Shown here: positions 14,398 to 22,428 of the stretch, in pieces | Position numbering within the stretch: the first letter of the stretch is position 1 | How the letters are laid out: each line of letters opens with the position of its first letter | Translations under genes and position numbers: made by a program | Assembly (NCBI GenBank): GCA_036986275.1 | Contig: BTRG01000041.1 | Coordinates: 1-24,351, forward strand | Direction of reading: 5' to 3' | Length of the DNA stretch: 24,351 nucleotides | Origin: BTRG01 sp036986275 | GTDB lineage: Bacteria > Pseudomonadota > Gammaproteobacteria > Acidiferrobacterales > SZUA-150 | The notes under the pieces: generated by a model | Seen by the model: only the letters and a program-made list of their open reading frames with translations | What the model was told of the DNA's origin: nothing | Database searches by the model: none

Positions 14398-15162
14398 CTA
14401 GACCTGTATATAGGCCCAGCCCTGTTGTTGGCGACGCATGATTTGCGCCACCGCAGAGTCGATCACAACCGTTCCCGGAATGAGTTGTACGGTAATGCCT
14501 TGTTCGGCGTTCAGTCGGTTGATGGTATTTTGGCATGCCACAAACGTCAGGTTGTCATACTCACGCTGCATGGATTTGACGCGCTCGGCAAACGGAGAAA
14601 TATCCTTGCGTAACAGAGTCAAACCGTCGCCATTGGTAATGACTTCGACGCGTGCCGACTGGCCGATCTCACGATAATAATTCAACACACTCTCCACTTC
14701 GTTGAGCGATTCCTCAATGTGAGCACGGTCTCCGCTGTTAAGCTGGATCAGGATATTGACCTGACCGCTCGTTGCTACCATGGTGGAAGTGTTGTCATCA
14801 GATGTGTAAGCGGCAGTCCTGACGCCGGTATCGACAGGTGCTGAAGCAACGTGGCTACTATCACTGTTTAGCTGAAAACCCAGGCTGACACCAAGCACCA
14901 GGGCAACGCCGGCAGCGATGCCGGCGGCAATATTGCCGCTGAACAAGCTCTTTTGTTTGGGTCTTGTAGAACACACCGGTAGTACGGGGGGTGTTTTGTA
15001 GGCCAGTTGCAGCAGGTCCCTGATCTTGCGCAGATCGCAAACACGGGTGTTGGCTTCGCTATCGTTATGAATGGCCTGATAGGCCTCGGCTTTTTCTTCA
15101 GACGTTAATTGATCATCGACAAAGGCGCTGATGAATTCGTCTGAAATTTTCTGATTGCTCAT
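14398..15162 (-). CDS. Membrane anti-sigma factor fused to a periplasmic DsrE-like domain
   Basis: The 254-residue protein lies 2 bp after an ECF sigma gene, the standard place for its anti-sigma factor. Residues 1-55 (ISDEFISAFVDDQLTSEEKA and onward) look like the cytoplasmic sigma-binding region of the RseA-like class. The zinc motif Hx3Cx2C is absent. A membrane segment spans about 77-97, and 134-254 is a DsrE-like domain outside the membrane. This domain shares TLL (182-184), Cys210 in FVACQNTI and the ending GWAYIQV with the secreted protein encoded next. GGAGAG inside the end of the sigma gene serves as ribosome binding site. I infer that the DsrE domain senses or binds something that controls sigma release; release by proteolysis or by direct conformational change cannot be told apart here. 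Confidence 0.8.
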   Translation of the reverse strand: MSNQKISDEFISAFVDDQLTSEEKAEAYQAIHNDSEANTRVCDLRKIRDLLQLAYKTPPVLPVCSTRPKQKSLFSGNIAAGIAAGVALVLGVSLGFQLNSDSSHVASAPVDTGVRTAAYTSDDNTSTMVATSGQVNILIQLNSGDRAHIEESLNEVESVLNYYREIGQSARVEVITNGDGLTLLRKDISPFAERVKSMQREYDNLTFVACQNTINRLNAEQGITVQLIPGTVVIDSAVAQIMRRQQQGWAYIQV

Positions 15163-15164
15163 AA

Positions 15165-15722
15165 TTATTTTACTCTCCGCATCCGTGTATCTGCCGGGAT
15201 GGGCTTGTCCTTGAATTCATTTAATAACTCATGGCGCAGCGCATTCCTTGCTCGGCACAAACGGCTCATCACGGTACCAATGGGGATGTTGAGGATTTCC
15301 GAAACCTCAATATAACTAAAACCTTCAAGATCGACCAAAGTCACTACCTGGCGCTGACCTTCTGATAATCTGGCAATGGATGCCCTGACTTTATTGACGG
15401 TCTGTTGTCGACTGTTTTCAGATTCGGGCGTTTTTTCTTCAATCAGCGTGGCGTCGTCAATCTCATCGGTATCTCGCAGACGCCGAAAATGATCGCGGTA
15501 ACAATTTGACAGGATACTAAAGAGCCAGGCTTCACCCGCATTGGGATCACGCAGTTGCGATATCTTCTGCATGGCCTTGGTCAACGTGTCCTGTACCAAA
15601 TCATCTGCCAGCGCAGGGTTGTGGCTCCAGGAGTAGGCGACGCGATAAAGGCGTGCGCGGTGGTGTTCCAGTTTGGTCCGCGCTTCGCGGCCACGGCAAA
15701 AGATATTCAACATATCAACCAT
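15165..15722 (-). CDS. ECF-type RNA polymerase sigma factor
   Basis: A 185-residue sigma factor with only regions 2 and 4. Region 2 covers about 20-82 (RLYRVAYSWSHNPALADDLV ... AWLFSILSNCYRDHFRR), including the DDLVQDT core-binding motif. Region 4 covers about 112-165 (LSEGQRQVVTLVDLEGFSYI ... GTVMSRLCRARNALR), with the helix-turn-helix that reads the -35 element. Its 3' end nearly touches the anti-sigma gene (2 bp). AGGAG lies 12 bases before the ATG, a long spacing; the ATG at codon 4 is an alternative. A promoter of ECF type lies 50-80 bp upstream, so the operon probably activates itself. It heads the sigma, anti-sigma-DsrE, DsrE operon. Confidence 0.93.
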   Translation of the reverse strand: MVDMLNIFCRGREARTKLEHHRARLYRVAYSWSHNPALADDLVQDTLTKAMQKISQLRDPNAGEAWLFSILSNCYRDHFRRLRDTDEIDDATLIEEKTPESENSRQQTVNKVRASIARLSEGQRQVVTLVDLEGFSYIEVSEILNIPIGTVMSRLCRARNALRHELLNEFKDKPIPADTRMRRVK

Positions 15723-15770
15723 AAATTCTTACAACTCCTGACAGCGAACATATACTGCCGATTTGTGGAT

Positions 15771-15799
15771 TAAGACGCCCTTTATTTCCAATTTATTCC
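15771..15799 (-). promoter_or_regulatory. Candidate autoregulated ECF promoter
   Basis: On the minus strand, GGAAT (15795-15799) and CGTCTTA (15771-15777) are separated by 17 bases, the GGAA(C/T)-N16/17-CGTC pattern seen at many ECF promoters. The predicted start near 15765 would leave a leader of about 43 bases containing the AGGAG of the sigma gene. Confidence 0.6.
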
Positions 15800-15895
15800 A
15801 TATAGCGAGAATTATTTTTCACGTCGACGGCGGGGCCGACCAGTGTACACAATTCAGGGGCTTTTCGATTACCTGGAAATTTCTTTTTAAAGCAG

Positions 15896-16552
15896 TCAAT
15901 TGGAGTCGATTATCAAGCCCTGTTCGGGCCGGGTCTGGCCATCCAGCAAGACTTTTCCATTGCTGATCGTGAGCCGGCCTTCAGAGAACCAGGCCACGGC
16001 CTGGGGGTAAATGCGGTGTTCGGTTTCCAGTACCCTGGCCGCCAGGGTATCAGGGTTGTCGTCCGGCATCACTGGAACGGCGCGCTGGATAATCAGGGGT
16101 CCGGCGTCGACTTCGGGGGTGACAAAGTGCACCGTGGCGCCGTGTTGGGTCTCCTTATTCTCCAGGGCGCGGGCATGGGTATTCAGGCCTGGATAGGATG
16201 GCAGCAAGGAAGGGTGAATATTGATCATGCGGCCTTCGTAGTGACGAACGAACTCGGGGCTGAGAACTCGCATGAATCCGGCCAGCAGCACAAGTCTCGG
16301 GCGGTATTGATCAATGGTCTTCTCCAGCGTGGCCTCGAAATCCCGGCGATTGGGGAATTGGGCGTGGTCAAGGGCATGCGTGGCAATGCCAGCCGTTTCC
16401 GCCCTGGCTAATCCTTGGGCCTGGGGGCAATTACTAATGACGGCGCAAAGATCAATGTTCAATTTGCCAGCCTGGGCCTGGTCTATGATGGCCTGCAGGT
16501 TGCTGCCGCGCCCCGAGATCAGGGCAACGACCTTGCAAGGTGCTGCGGTCAT
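15896..16552 (-). CDS. purN: Phosphoribosylglycinamide formyltransferase (N10-formyl-THF dependent)
   Basis: Transfers a formyl group from 10-formyltetrahydrofolate to GAR, the third step of purine synthesis. The 218-residue product has the substrate loop SGRGSNLQ (13-20), the catalytic trio Asn111, His113 and Asp149 in MINIHPSLLPSYPG and TPEVDAGP, and THARAL after the loop. Its ATG overlaps the purM stop as ATGA, so it is translated by coupling. No clear terminator follows before the sigma promoter. Confidence 0.97.
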   Translation of the reverse strand: MTAAPCKVVALISGRGSNLQAIIDQAQAGKLNIDLCAVISNCPQAQGLARAETAGIATHALDHAQFPNRRDFEATLEKTIDQYRPRLVLLAGFMRVLSPEFVRHYEGRMINIHPSLLPSYPGLNTHARALENKETQHGATVHFVTPEVDAGPLIIQRAVPVMPDDNPDTLAARVLETEHRIYPQAVAWFSEGRLTISNGKVLLDGQTRPEQGLIIDSN

Positions 16553-17604
16553 TGAATAATTTCTACCCGATTCTCCTGGCCACCTTCCGGGAGGGTTTCG
16601 ACGTGGCCGATAATAAAGGCGTTTTCGCCGGCGGCCTTCAACAGCTTCAGTGCCTTTTCTGTATCGGCGGCGGCCAAAGCCAGCACCATGCCGACCCCGC
16701 AGTTAAAAGTACGGTACATCTCAAGGGGTTCGATCTTTCCATTTTCCTGCAGCCAGTCAAAGATAACCGGTTGTTTCCAGCTGCGGGCATCAATGATGGC
16801 ACGCGTGTTCCTGGGGAGCACTCGCGGCAGGTTATCGGGCAGACCGCCACCGGTAATGTGGGCGATGGCATGTACGGGCAAGGCCTTGAGCAGCTGCAGT
16901 ATGGGTTTGACATAGATTCGTGTTGGCGCCAGCAATAGATCCCCCAAGGTTTGTTCATCCAGGGGCGTGTCCAGCGAGGCTCCCGAGACTTCCAGTACTT
17001 TGCGTATCAGGGAGTAGCCGTTGGAATGAGGGCCGCTGGAGGCGAGACCGATAAGGGTGTCATTGGCGGCGACCCGGGAACCATCAATGATGTCCTTACG
17101 CTCTACCACGCCCACACAAAAACCGGCCAGATCATAGTCCTTGTTGGCATACATGCCCGGCATTTCGGCTGTTTCTCCCCCTATCAGGGCCGCACCGGCC
17201 TGGCTGCAGCCCTCAGCAATACCGCTGATGATGACCGCGCCTTGTTCAGGTTCCAGCTTGCCCGTGGCCAGGTAATCCAGAAAAAAAAGGGGCTCAGCAC
17301 CCTGAACGATAATGTCGTTGGCACACATGGCCACGAGGTCTATGCCTATGGTGTCGTGTCGATTCAATTCTATGGCCAGTTTGAGCTTGGTGCCGACGCC
17401 ATCGGTGCCGGAGACCAGTACCGGTTCCTTGTAGCGATCCACGGGTAGCTTGAACAGGGCTCCGAAGCCGCCCAGGCCTGTCAGCACTTCCGGTCTGAAG
17501 GTTTTTTGAGCAATCGGTTTAATGGCCTCTACCAGGGACTCGCCGGCATCGATGTCTACGCCCGCGTCGCGGTAGCTCAGTGAGATTTTGTCAGTGTTGT
17601 TCAA
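16549..17604 (-). CDS. purM: Phosphoribosylformylglycinamidine cyclo-ligase (AIR synthetase)
   Basis: Closes FGAM to aminoimidazole ribotide with ATP, the fifth step of purine synthesis. The 351-residue product is collinear with E. coli PurM (345): DKISLSYRDAGVDIDAG at the start, SGTDGVGTKL (65-74), GGETAEMPGMY and HITGGGLPDNLPRVLP. No ATG stands near the expected N-terminus. A TTG at 17602-17604 gives MNNTDKISLSYRDAG, and a promoter ends about 60 bp upstream of it. The longer reading from 17730 adds an Arg-rich segment and would begin upstream of that promoter. The ribosome binding site is weak (AGG). Confidence 0.95.
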   Translation of the reverse strand: MNNTDKISLSYRDAGVDIDAGESLVEAIKPIAQKTFRPEVLTGLGGFGALFKLPVDRYKEPVLVSGTDGVGTKLKLAIELNRHDTIGIDLVAMCANDIIVQGAEPLFFLDYLATGKLEPEQGAVIISGIAEGCSQAGAALIGGETAEMPGMYANKDYDLAGFCVGVVERKDIIDGSRVAANDTLIGLASSGPHSNGYSLIRKVLEVSGASLDTPLDEQTLGDLLLAPTRIYVKPILQLLKALPVHAIAHITGGGLPDNLPRVLPRNTRAIIDARSWKQPVIFDWLQENGKIEPLEMYRTFNCGVGMVLALAAADTEKALKLLKAAGENAFIIGHVETLPEGGQENRVEIIQ

Positions 17605-17662
17605 AGTCTGTGTGCCTGTTGTTGCCCGGGCCCTCTGGCGCCGGGCCGAGAAAGTGGCGCTA

Positions 17663-17691
17663 ATGGTATGTGCAAGCCTGCGCAGGCGCAA
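17663..17691 (-). promoter_or_regulatory. Candidate sigma-70 promoter of purM-purN
   Basis: On the minus strand, TTGCGC (17686-17691) and TACCAT (17663-17668) are 17 bases apart; the palindrome CCTGCGCAGG lies mostly within the spacer. The expected start near 17656 gives a leader of about 50 bases to the TTG codon. No PurR-like operator was recognised. Confidence 0.45.
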
Positions 17692-17743
17692 TGTTTTAGG
17701 GTGACGGGTCACAGGCAGGTAAGACGGCATGGAAGATCAGCCG

Positions 17744-17771
17744 TTGGCGAGAGCGGCCTGCACGGTATACT
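17744..17771 (+). promoter_or_regulatory. Candidate sigma-70 promoter of the phosphatidyltransferase operon
   Basis: TTGGCG (17744-17749) and TATACT (17766-17771) are 16 bases apart. The expected start near 17778 is within a few bases of the ATG, so the transcript would be nearly leaderless; this agrees with the absence of a ribosome binding site. Confidence 0.5.
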
Positions 17772-17781
17772 TCCCACCCAG

Positions 17782-18363
17782 ATGAAGATGAACATTACCC
17801 ATTTGCCCAATGCCATTACCGTCACCCGGCTTTTTCTCGTGCCAGTGCTGATCCTGGCCTTGCGCGAGGGTGATTACCAGGCGGCCTTGCTGATCTTTCT
17901 TGTCGCCGGGATCAGTGATGCCCTCGATGGCTATATCGCCAAGCGTTTCGATGCCGTTACCCATTTGGGCGCCGTGCTGGACCCGCTGGCGGATAAATTA
18001 CTGCTGGTCAGTGCCTATGTGGTGTTGACCATTATAGGGCATATACCATTTTGGTTAATGCTGACGGTAGCTTTTCGTGACCTGCTAATTGTCGGCGGCT
18101 ATCTGGCCGTGACCTCGGTGATGGGTGCAGTACACATGCGGCCCAGCTACCTCAGTAAATTTAACACCCTCATGCAAATCATCCTGATTATCGCCATACT
18201 CAGTCAGCATGCCGGTCTCTATTACATAAGCGAAGTGAGCCAGATACTTATATATCTTGTATTTCTGACTACCGTGGCCAGTGGCGCCCATTATCTCTGG
18301 CTGTGGATTATCAGAAAGGACATAGAGCCGGTAACCCAGGGTGAAAAGAATGACAATAAATAA
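17782..18363 (+). CDS. CDP-alcohol phosphatidyltransferase family protein
   Basis: An integral membrane enzyme of about 193 residues that would transfer a phosphatidyl group from CDP-diacylglycerol to an alcohol; PgsA-like glycerophosphate transfer is possible but not shown. The family motif is present with its aspartates: D46ALDG50YIAK54, then G63, D67 and D71 (GAVLDPLADK). Lysine replaces the usual arginine after the alanine. Hydrophobic segments occur at about 12-28, 32-44, 72-87, 90-112, 128-146 and 150-170. ATGs at 17782 and 17788 are both possible. The 3' end overlaps the next gene by 14 bp. The true pgsA usually lies beside uvrC, so I leave the symbol blank. Confidence 0.88.
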   Translation: MKMNITHLPNAITVTRLFLVPVLILALREGDYQAALLIFLVAGISDALDGYIAKRFDAVTHLGAVLDPLADKLLLVSAYVVLTIIGHIPFWLMLTVAFRDLLIVGGYLAVTSVMGAVHMRPSYLSKFNTLMQIILIIAILSQHAGLYYISEVSQILIYLVFLTTVASGAHYLWLWIIRKDIEPVTQGEKNDNK

Positions 18364-19465
18364 TCGAATACTCATCACAACAATATCAATTGCCGTTATT
18401 GGGTTTCTGATTTATGCCCTGTCGCCCATGCTCATGCCCTTTGCGGTGTCTTTTGTACTGGCTTATATCGCCAACCCATTGGTGAATCGCTTACAGGTCC
18501 GCGGCCTGTCTCGTTCCGTGGCGGTCAGCATAGTCTTTGTGTTGGTGTTTGCTGTGTTGATCGGTTTATTGCTGGGTGTATTGCCATTATTGCAACGACA
18601 GCTCGTCGTGCTCATCAGTCGTTTTCCTGTGTATCTGGACTGGCTGCAACAATTCGGTTTGCCCGGGCTGCAAAGTGCACTGGGGATTGATCTCAGCGCC
18701 ATCGATATGACTTCGCTGAAGAAGGTGGCCACCCAACATTGGCAGGACCTGGGCGGCTGGTTCGGTACTGCCGTTAAACGGTTGTCGCAATCTGGCGCGC
18801 AAGTCATAGGTATCATTATCAGTTTGGCGCTGATACCCCTGATTACGTTTTACCTGATGCGCGACTGGAATGAATTGATACAACGCCTGCGCGGACTCTT
18901 GCCACCCGGTTCGCGTTCGCACTGGGACGACCTGGCAAGGGAGACCGACGAGGTGTTGGCCAGTTTTCTTCACGGTCAGTTGATGGTGATGGTGAGCCTG
19001 GCGATAGTCTATGTTGTTGGCCTCAAGCTGATCGGTCTGGAGATGGCCCTGCCAATCGGTGTATTGGCGGGATTGGTCAGCTTTGTGCCTTATCTTGGCT
19101 TTATTACCGGCATAGTGGCCGCGGGCCTGGCGGCCCTGTTTCAGTTTCACGAAGCGTCGGCCCTGTTAGGCGTGGCCGCTGTATTCATAACGGGTCAGTT
19201 GCTGGAGAGCTTTGTCTTGACTCCAAAACTGATAGGTGATCGCCTGGGCCTGCATCCCGTGGCCGTGATTTTCGCGGTGATGGCGGGGGGTCAGTTGTTT
19301 GGATTTGTCGGCGTGTTGATTGCCTTACCGGCCTCGGCCGTATTGATGGTGGCGCTGCGCCAGATGCACAAGGCCTATGTATCCGAACCGGAACCCGGGG
19401 CCCCTGCGCGTAAACGTACAAGAAAGCGTGCCCCACGCAGGCAATCGCTGAATCAAAAAAAATGA
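18350..19465 (+). CDS. AI-2E/PerM family membrane permease
   Basis: A 371-residue polytopic membrane protein of the PerM/AI-2 exporter-like family; transported substrate unknown. It has the typical layout: two N-terminal membrane segments (about 8-40), another at 55-80, a soluble loop (about 85-140), and a bundle of five further segments. Conserved-looking features include PLITFYLMRDW, the GLVSFVPYLGFITG stretch and the FVLTPKLIGDRLGLHPVAV segment. The ATG follows AGGG by 8 bases; a GTG three codons earlier is less likely. The C-terminus is a very basic tail (ARKRTRKRAPRRQSLNQKK). It overlaps the hda start as ATGA. Confidence 0.88.
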   Translation: MTINNRILITTISIAVIGFLIYALSPMLMPFAVSFVLAYIANPLVNRLQVRGLSRSVAVSIVFVLVFAVLIGLLLGVLPLLQRQLVVLISRFPVYLDWLQQFGLPGLQSALGIDLSAIDMTSLKKVATQHWQDLGGWFGTAVKRLSQSGAQVIGIIISLALIPLITFYLMRDWNELIQRLRGLLPPGSRSHWDDLARETDEVLASFLHGQLMVMVSLAIVYVVGLKLIGLEMALPIGVLAGLVSFVPYLGFITGIVAAGLAALFQFHEASALLGVAAVFITGQLLESFVLTPKLIGDRLGLHPVAVIFAVMAGGQLFGFVGVLIALPASAVLMVALRQMHKAYVSEPEPGAPARKRTRKRAPRRQSLNQKK

Positions 19466-20190
19466 ATACCCAGCTTCCTCTGCGGTTACAGCTTCGTGAC
19501 GATGCGGCCTTTAAGAATTTCAAATCCGGTCGTAACACGGAATTATTGAGCCTGTTACAACAAGATGCCGTCAGCGAGCATGATTGGCTGACTTGCATCT
19601 ATGGTGAACGTGGCAGTGGTAAGTCACACTTGTTGCAGGCGGCTTGCCATCAGACTCAACACCGGCAAGAAGCTATTTTCTACCTGCCCATGTCCCAGGC
19701 ATCGGACTGGTCGCCGGCGGTGCTGGCAGGCCTTGAAGAGACAGCACTGGTTTGTCTGGACGATGTAGAGTGTGTGGCGGGACAAGGGCCATGGGAAATG
19801 GCCCTGTTCAATTTGCTTGAAGCGCGGCGCACACGTCGGGGCCGCACGATCATCACATCGACGAAACCCTTGCCCGGGATAGCCTGGACCTTGCCGGATC
19901 TGGCCACGCGTTTGAATGGTTGGGGGCTGGTGTTTGAATTACATGCCCTGCGGGACGAAGAAAAGATACAGGCCCTGCAACAGCGCGGCAAGAATCGTGG
20001 CCTGGAACTGTCCGAAGACGTGGCACGCTATGTATTGACCCGATACCCGCGCGACATGCAGACGCTGTTCGATTTGATGGAAACCCTGGACCAGGAATCA
20101 CTGGCCCGGCAGCGACGCATTACCATTCCGTTATTACGACGTCTCGAGCAAGAAGGGGCCGTGAATCGGGTAACCAATATCTCCCTTTGA
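19462..20190 (+). CDS. hda: DnaA regulatory inactivator Hda
   Basis: AAA+ protein that, bound to the DNA-loaded sliding clamp, stimulates ATP hydrolysis by DnaA and so prevents re-initiation of replication. The 242-residue product has the N-terminal clamp-binding motif QLPLRL (4-9), Walker A YGERGSGKSH (47-56), Walker B VCLDD (97-101) and sensor 1 TSTK (132-135). It lacks the DnaA DNA-binding domain, which separates it from DnaA. Translation is probably coupled to the permease (4-bp overlap). Placing hda after a PerM-type gene near purMN is common in gammaproteobacteria. Confidence 0.95.
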   Translation: MNTQLPLRLQLRDDAAFKNFKSGRNTELLSLLQQDAVSEHDWLTCIYGERGSGKSHLLQAACHQTQHRQEAIFYLPMSQASDWSPAVLAGLEETALVCLDDVECVAGQGPWEMALFNLLEARRTRRGRTIITSTKPLPGIAWTLPDLATRLNGWGLVFELHALRDEEKIQALQQRGKNRGLELSEDVARYVLTRYPRDMQTLFDLMETLDQESLARQRRITIPLLRRLEQEGAVNRVTNISL

Positions 20191-20212
20191 GAAATATAGT
20201 GGTTACTTTGGT

Positions 20213-22351
20213 TTAAGGTTGTGAGGAATCATAATCCTGCCCATCATCAATGGGTGTTGCTCCCTTACCCTGGTCATGGGGAACGCCTACCCGTACAGTA
20301 CTCGTACAGCTTTCACCCTGATCGTCCTGGGCGGTGAAGCCGATGGCATATACACGCCCATTACCTGTGCCTGAGCGCTCCGCACGCAGTTGTGCCTGTA
20401 CGGCGCCTATGCCGAAACCGTCCGGGCTGGTATCGCCATCTCCCAGGCCATTGACCGGTTCATCCTGGGTAATGCTATCGATGCGTATGGTGATCACATT
20501 CCCTTCCGGGTCGGTAACACCTTCAATTTCAATCGTGGCTAACTTGTGATTGGGTGGCCATAGAGAGGTTGTGTTTGCACTGGCCTGACTGCAATCCGGT
20601 GGCAGGTTGGTTGGACGCTCTAGAGGCACTACTATAGAAACGGCATGATCCAATTGATTGAATGAACAATTGTTGTCCTCATCCAACTCTACCACTTCCT
20701 GATTGGCGTCTGCACAAGCAGCGAGATAGTAGGTTCCTTCGGACAGTTCGGCAGGCAGGGTGTGGGGGATTTGATTGGCCTCGCTGAATTCCTTGATGCC
20801 GAGCACAGGTATCAACCGCTCTCCCAATACCGTCGCGGTATTAATATTGAACGGAGGCAGAGAGGTGGAAAGATAATAACGCGTCGTGGAAGGGGCCGAT
20901 TCATAAGTGCCGTAGTTCTTGGTCACGTCAGTCAGGAAGATGGATTGTCCACCCTGGGATTTAATCAGCGGCGGGACGAACAGGGGTACCGTGAGGTCCG
21001 GTCCCGCGGTCCAATGCACTTCTGCCATATCGAGATTATCGGCCTGTGCAATTTGCACATTTGCCAGCATTAAAGGCAGCACATTCCCCAGGGCTGCGAC
21101 CTGTATACGCCTGCTGTGTTTCTTAATCCCCAGCACGGTACCCCGAACGGTAATTTTATCAGTACCAATTTTAGTACCGGTGTAACTGAATTGGGCCTCA
21201 CCATTTAAATCGGTGATAGCGTTGCCATACTCACCCATGTGCGGTCCTTCTTTTACTCTGAATGCTAATGGATAGAGTCGCATTGGTCGACTCTTGTCCG
21301 CCAGATTCACTACTTTAGCGGTAAGGGTATACAGGGTTCCGATAGGCAGTTCAGTTGTCTTGGGCGTAAGCGTGATCTGAGGTTCGACGGGAATGGGTGT
21401 CAGATCCAGCAGCCGTTGCGCATTCAATACCACCAGATCCCTGACCTCCCGGCGTCGTTGTGCCGGAGTGCCCTGGTCCGCGGTGGCAATCAATGTTTCC
21501 AGACGTGACCGTGTCAGGCCATTATCCCGCAAATCTCTTGCTTCCCTGGCCGCGGCCAGTTGAGACACCAGGGTACCGGCCAGTGCGGTGTCCGCTACCC
21601 AACCCAACGCAATGGCCTGATTGATGTCATCGCGTAGTTGGTACCAGTGGGCGAAGGAGCCTGGCAAAACCCCTGATGGGCCGATGGTGTAAGTATGATA
21701 TTTTATATCACGCTTGATAATTGCCGCCTGAGTTTTTTCCTCATCAGTAGCCTCGCCCTCAACCACTAAAATCCAATTAGGTATTGCCTGAAATGCGCGA
21801 ATTGTTGGAACTCCATGGCTAATAATCTTGAGTCCAGTCAGGGTTGCACCTGGAGTAAGTGCTAGAGCAGTAATACCACTGGCAAACGCAGCAAAACCAT
21901 CTCTTGTTAGGCCGGCGTGCCAACCTAACGGTGATTCTGTCCCGACAGGGACTATTGCAGTGCCTGCAGGGAGAAGCAGAGGGTATAGTTTAGATGCTAT
22001 GTCAATAAACGGTACTAGATCTTGTCCCCTTGATATCGTTAGGCCTGTTGAAGATAATCTTGAAGTGTCTTGTTCAGATCCACTAATATCCAGTTTAACT
22101 TGCCATATCTCTCCAATGTTACTAGTAGGGCTTGTGACGGTGTAGCCAAAGCTGTAGCTGTTAGTATCTGAATTGAGGATTGTGTTAGTGTCTATAAATA
22201 TGTTTCTGATAGATGGAATAGGCAGCTGGCCAATAGCATGTACTGGCGAAAAAGTAATGGTGCCTATGAAAAAAACAACTAGAACAAGAAAACGATAGAA
22301 TGTTTTGATGCTGAAAGTGCCACGCTCTATAAAAATGATTTGTAAATACAT
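20213..22351 (-). CDS. Exported multidomain protein with Ig-like, CARDB and C-terminal repeat-type domain
   Basis: The 712-residue protein has a signal sequence (about 16-39, ending SPVHA) after a short N-extension; AGGAG lies 5 bases before the ATG. Region 45-320 is not recognised and includes a helical, Arg-rich part (255-318). Residues 325-405 look like a bacterial Ig-like domain (LPIGTLYTLTAKV ... DLNGEAQFSYTG). Residues 445-575 look like CARDB, with APSTTRYYLS, GTYYLAACAD and the DEDNNC ending. Residues 586-692 hold a domain with SLWPPNHK, ITQDEPVNGLGDGDTSPD and RAERSGTGNGRVY that I recall from many secreted proteins. No catalytic motif is seen, so adhesion or binding is the likeliest role. 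Base composition changes inside the gene: the C-terminal two thirds are GC-rich, the N-terminal third AT-rich. It is convergent with hda. Confidence 0.7.
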   Translation of the reverse strand: MYLQIIFIERGTFSIKTFYRFLVLVVFFIGTITFSPVHAIGQLPIPSIRNIFIDTNTILNSDTNSYSFGYTVTSPTSNIGEIWQVKLDISGSEQDTSRLSSTGLTISRGQDLVPFIDIASKLYPLLLPAGTAIVPVGTESPLGWHAGLTRDGFAAFASGITALALTPGATLTGLKIISHGVPTIRAFQAIPNWILVVEGEATDEEKTQAAIIKRDIKYHTYTIGPSGVLPGSFAHWYQLRDDINQAIALGWVADTALAGTLVSQLAAAREARDLRDNGLTRSRLETLIATADQGTPAQRRREVRDLVVLNAQRLLDLTPIPVEPQITLTPKTTELPIGTLYTLTAKVVNLADKSRPMRLYPLAFRVKEGPHMGEYGNAITDLNGEAQFSYTGTKIGTDKITVRGTVLGIKKHSRRIQVAALGNVLPLMLANVQIAQADNLDMAEVHWTAGPDLTVPLFVPPLIKSQGGQSIFLTDVTKNYGTYESAPSTTRYYLSTSLPPFNINTATVLGERLIPVLGIKEFSEANQIPHTLPAELSEGTYYLAACADANQEVVELDEDNNCSFNQLDHAVSIVVPLERPTNLPPDCSQASANTTSLWPPNHKLATIEIEGVTDPEGNVITIRIDSITQDEPVNGLGDGDTSPDGFGIGAVQAQLRAERSGTGNGRVYAIGFTAQDDQGESCTSTVRVGVPHDQGKGATPIDDGQDYDSSQP

Positions 22352-22428
22352 AACTGCTCCTAATAAACTTCCTGTATTCGTACTAAATAGGCGAGCGGAA
22401 TAAATAAATAACTAATAACAAGTATAAC

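Noticed and set aside
17782..18363. Firm call as pgsA
   Set aside because: Motif fits the wider CDP-alcohol phosphatidyltransferase family and the neighbourhood is not that of the usual pgsA.
18587..19150. Minus-strand frame inside the permease gene
   Set aside because: Low-complexity, Gln-rich shadow of a membrane protein gene; no support.
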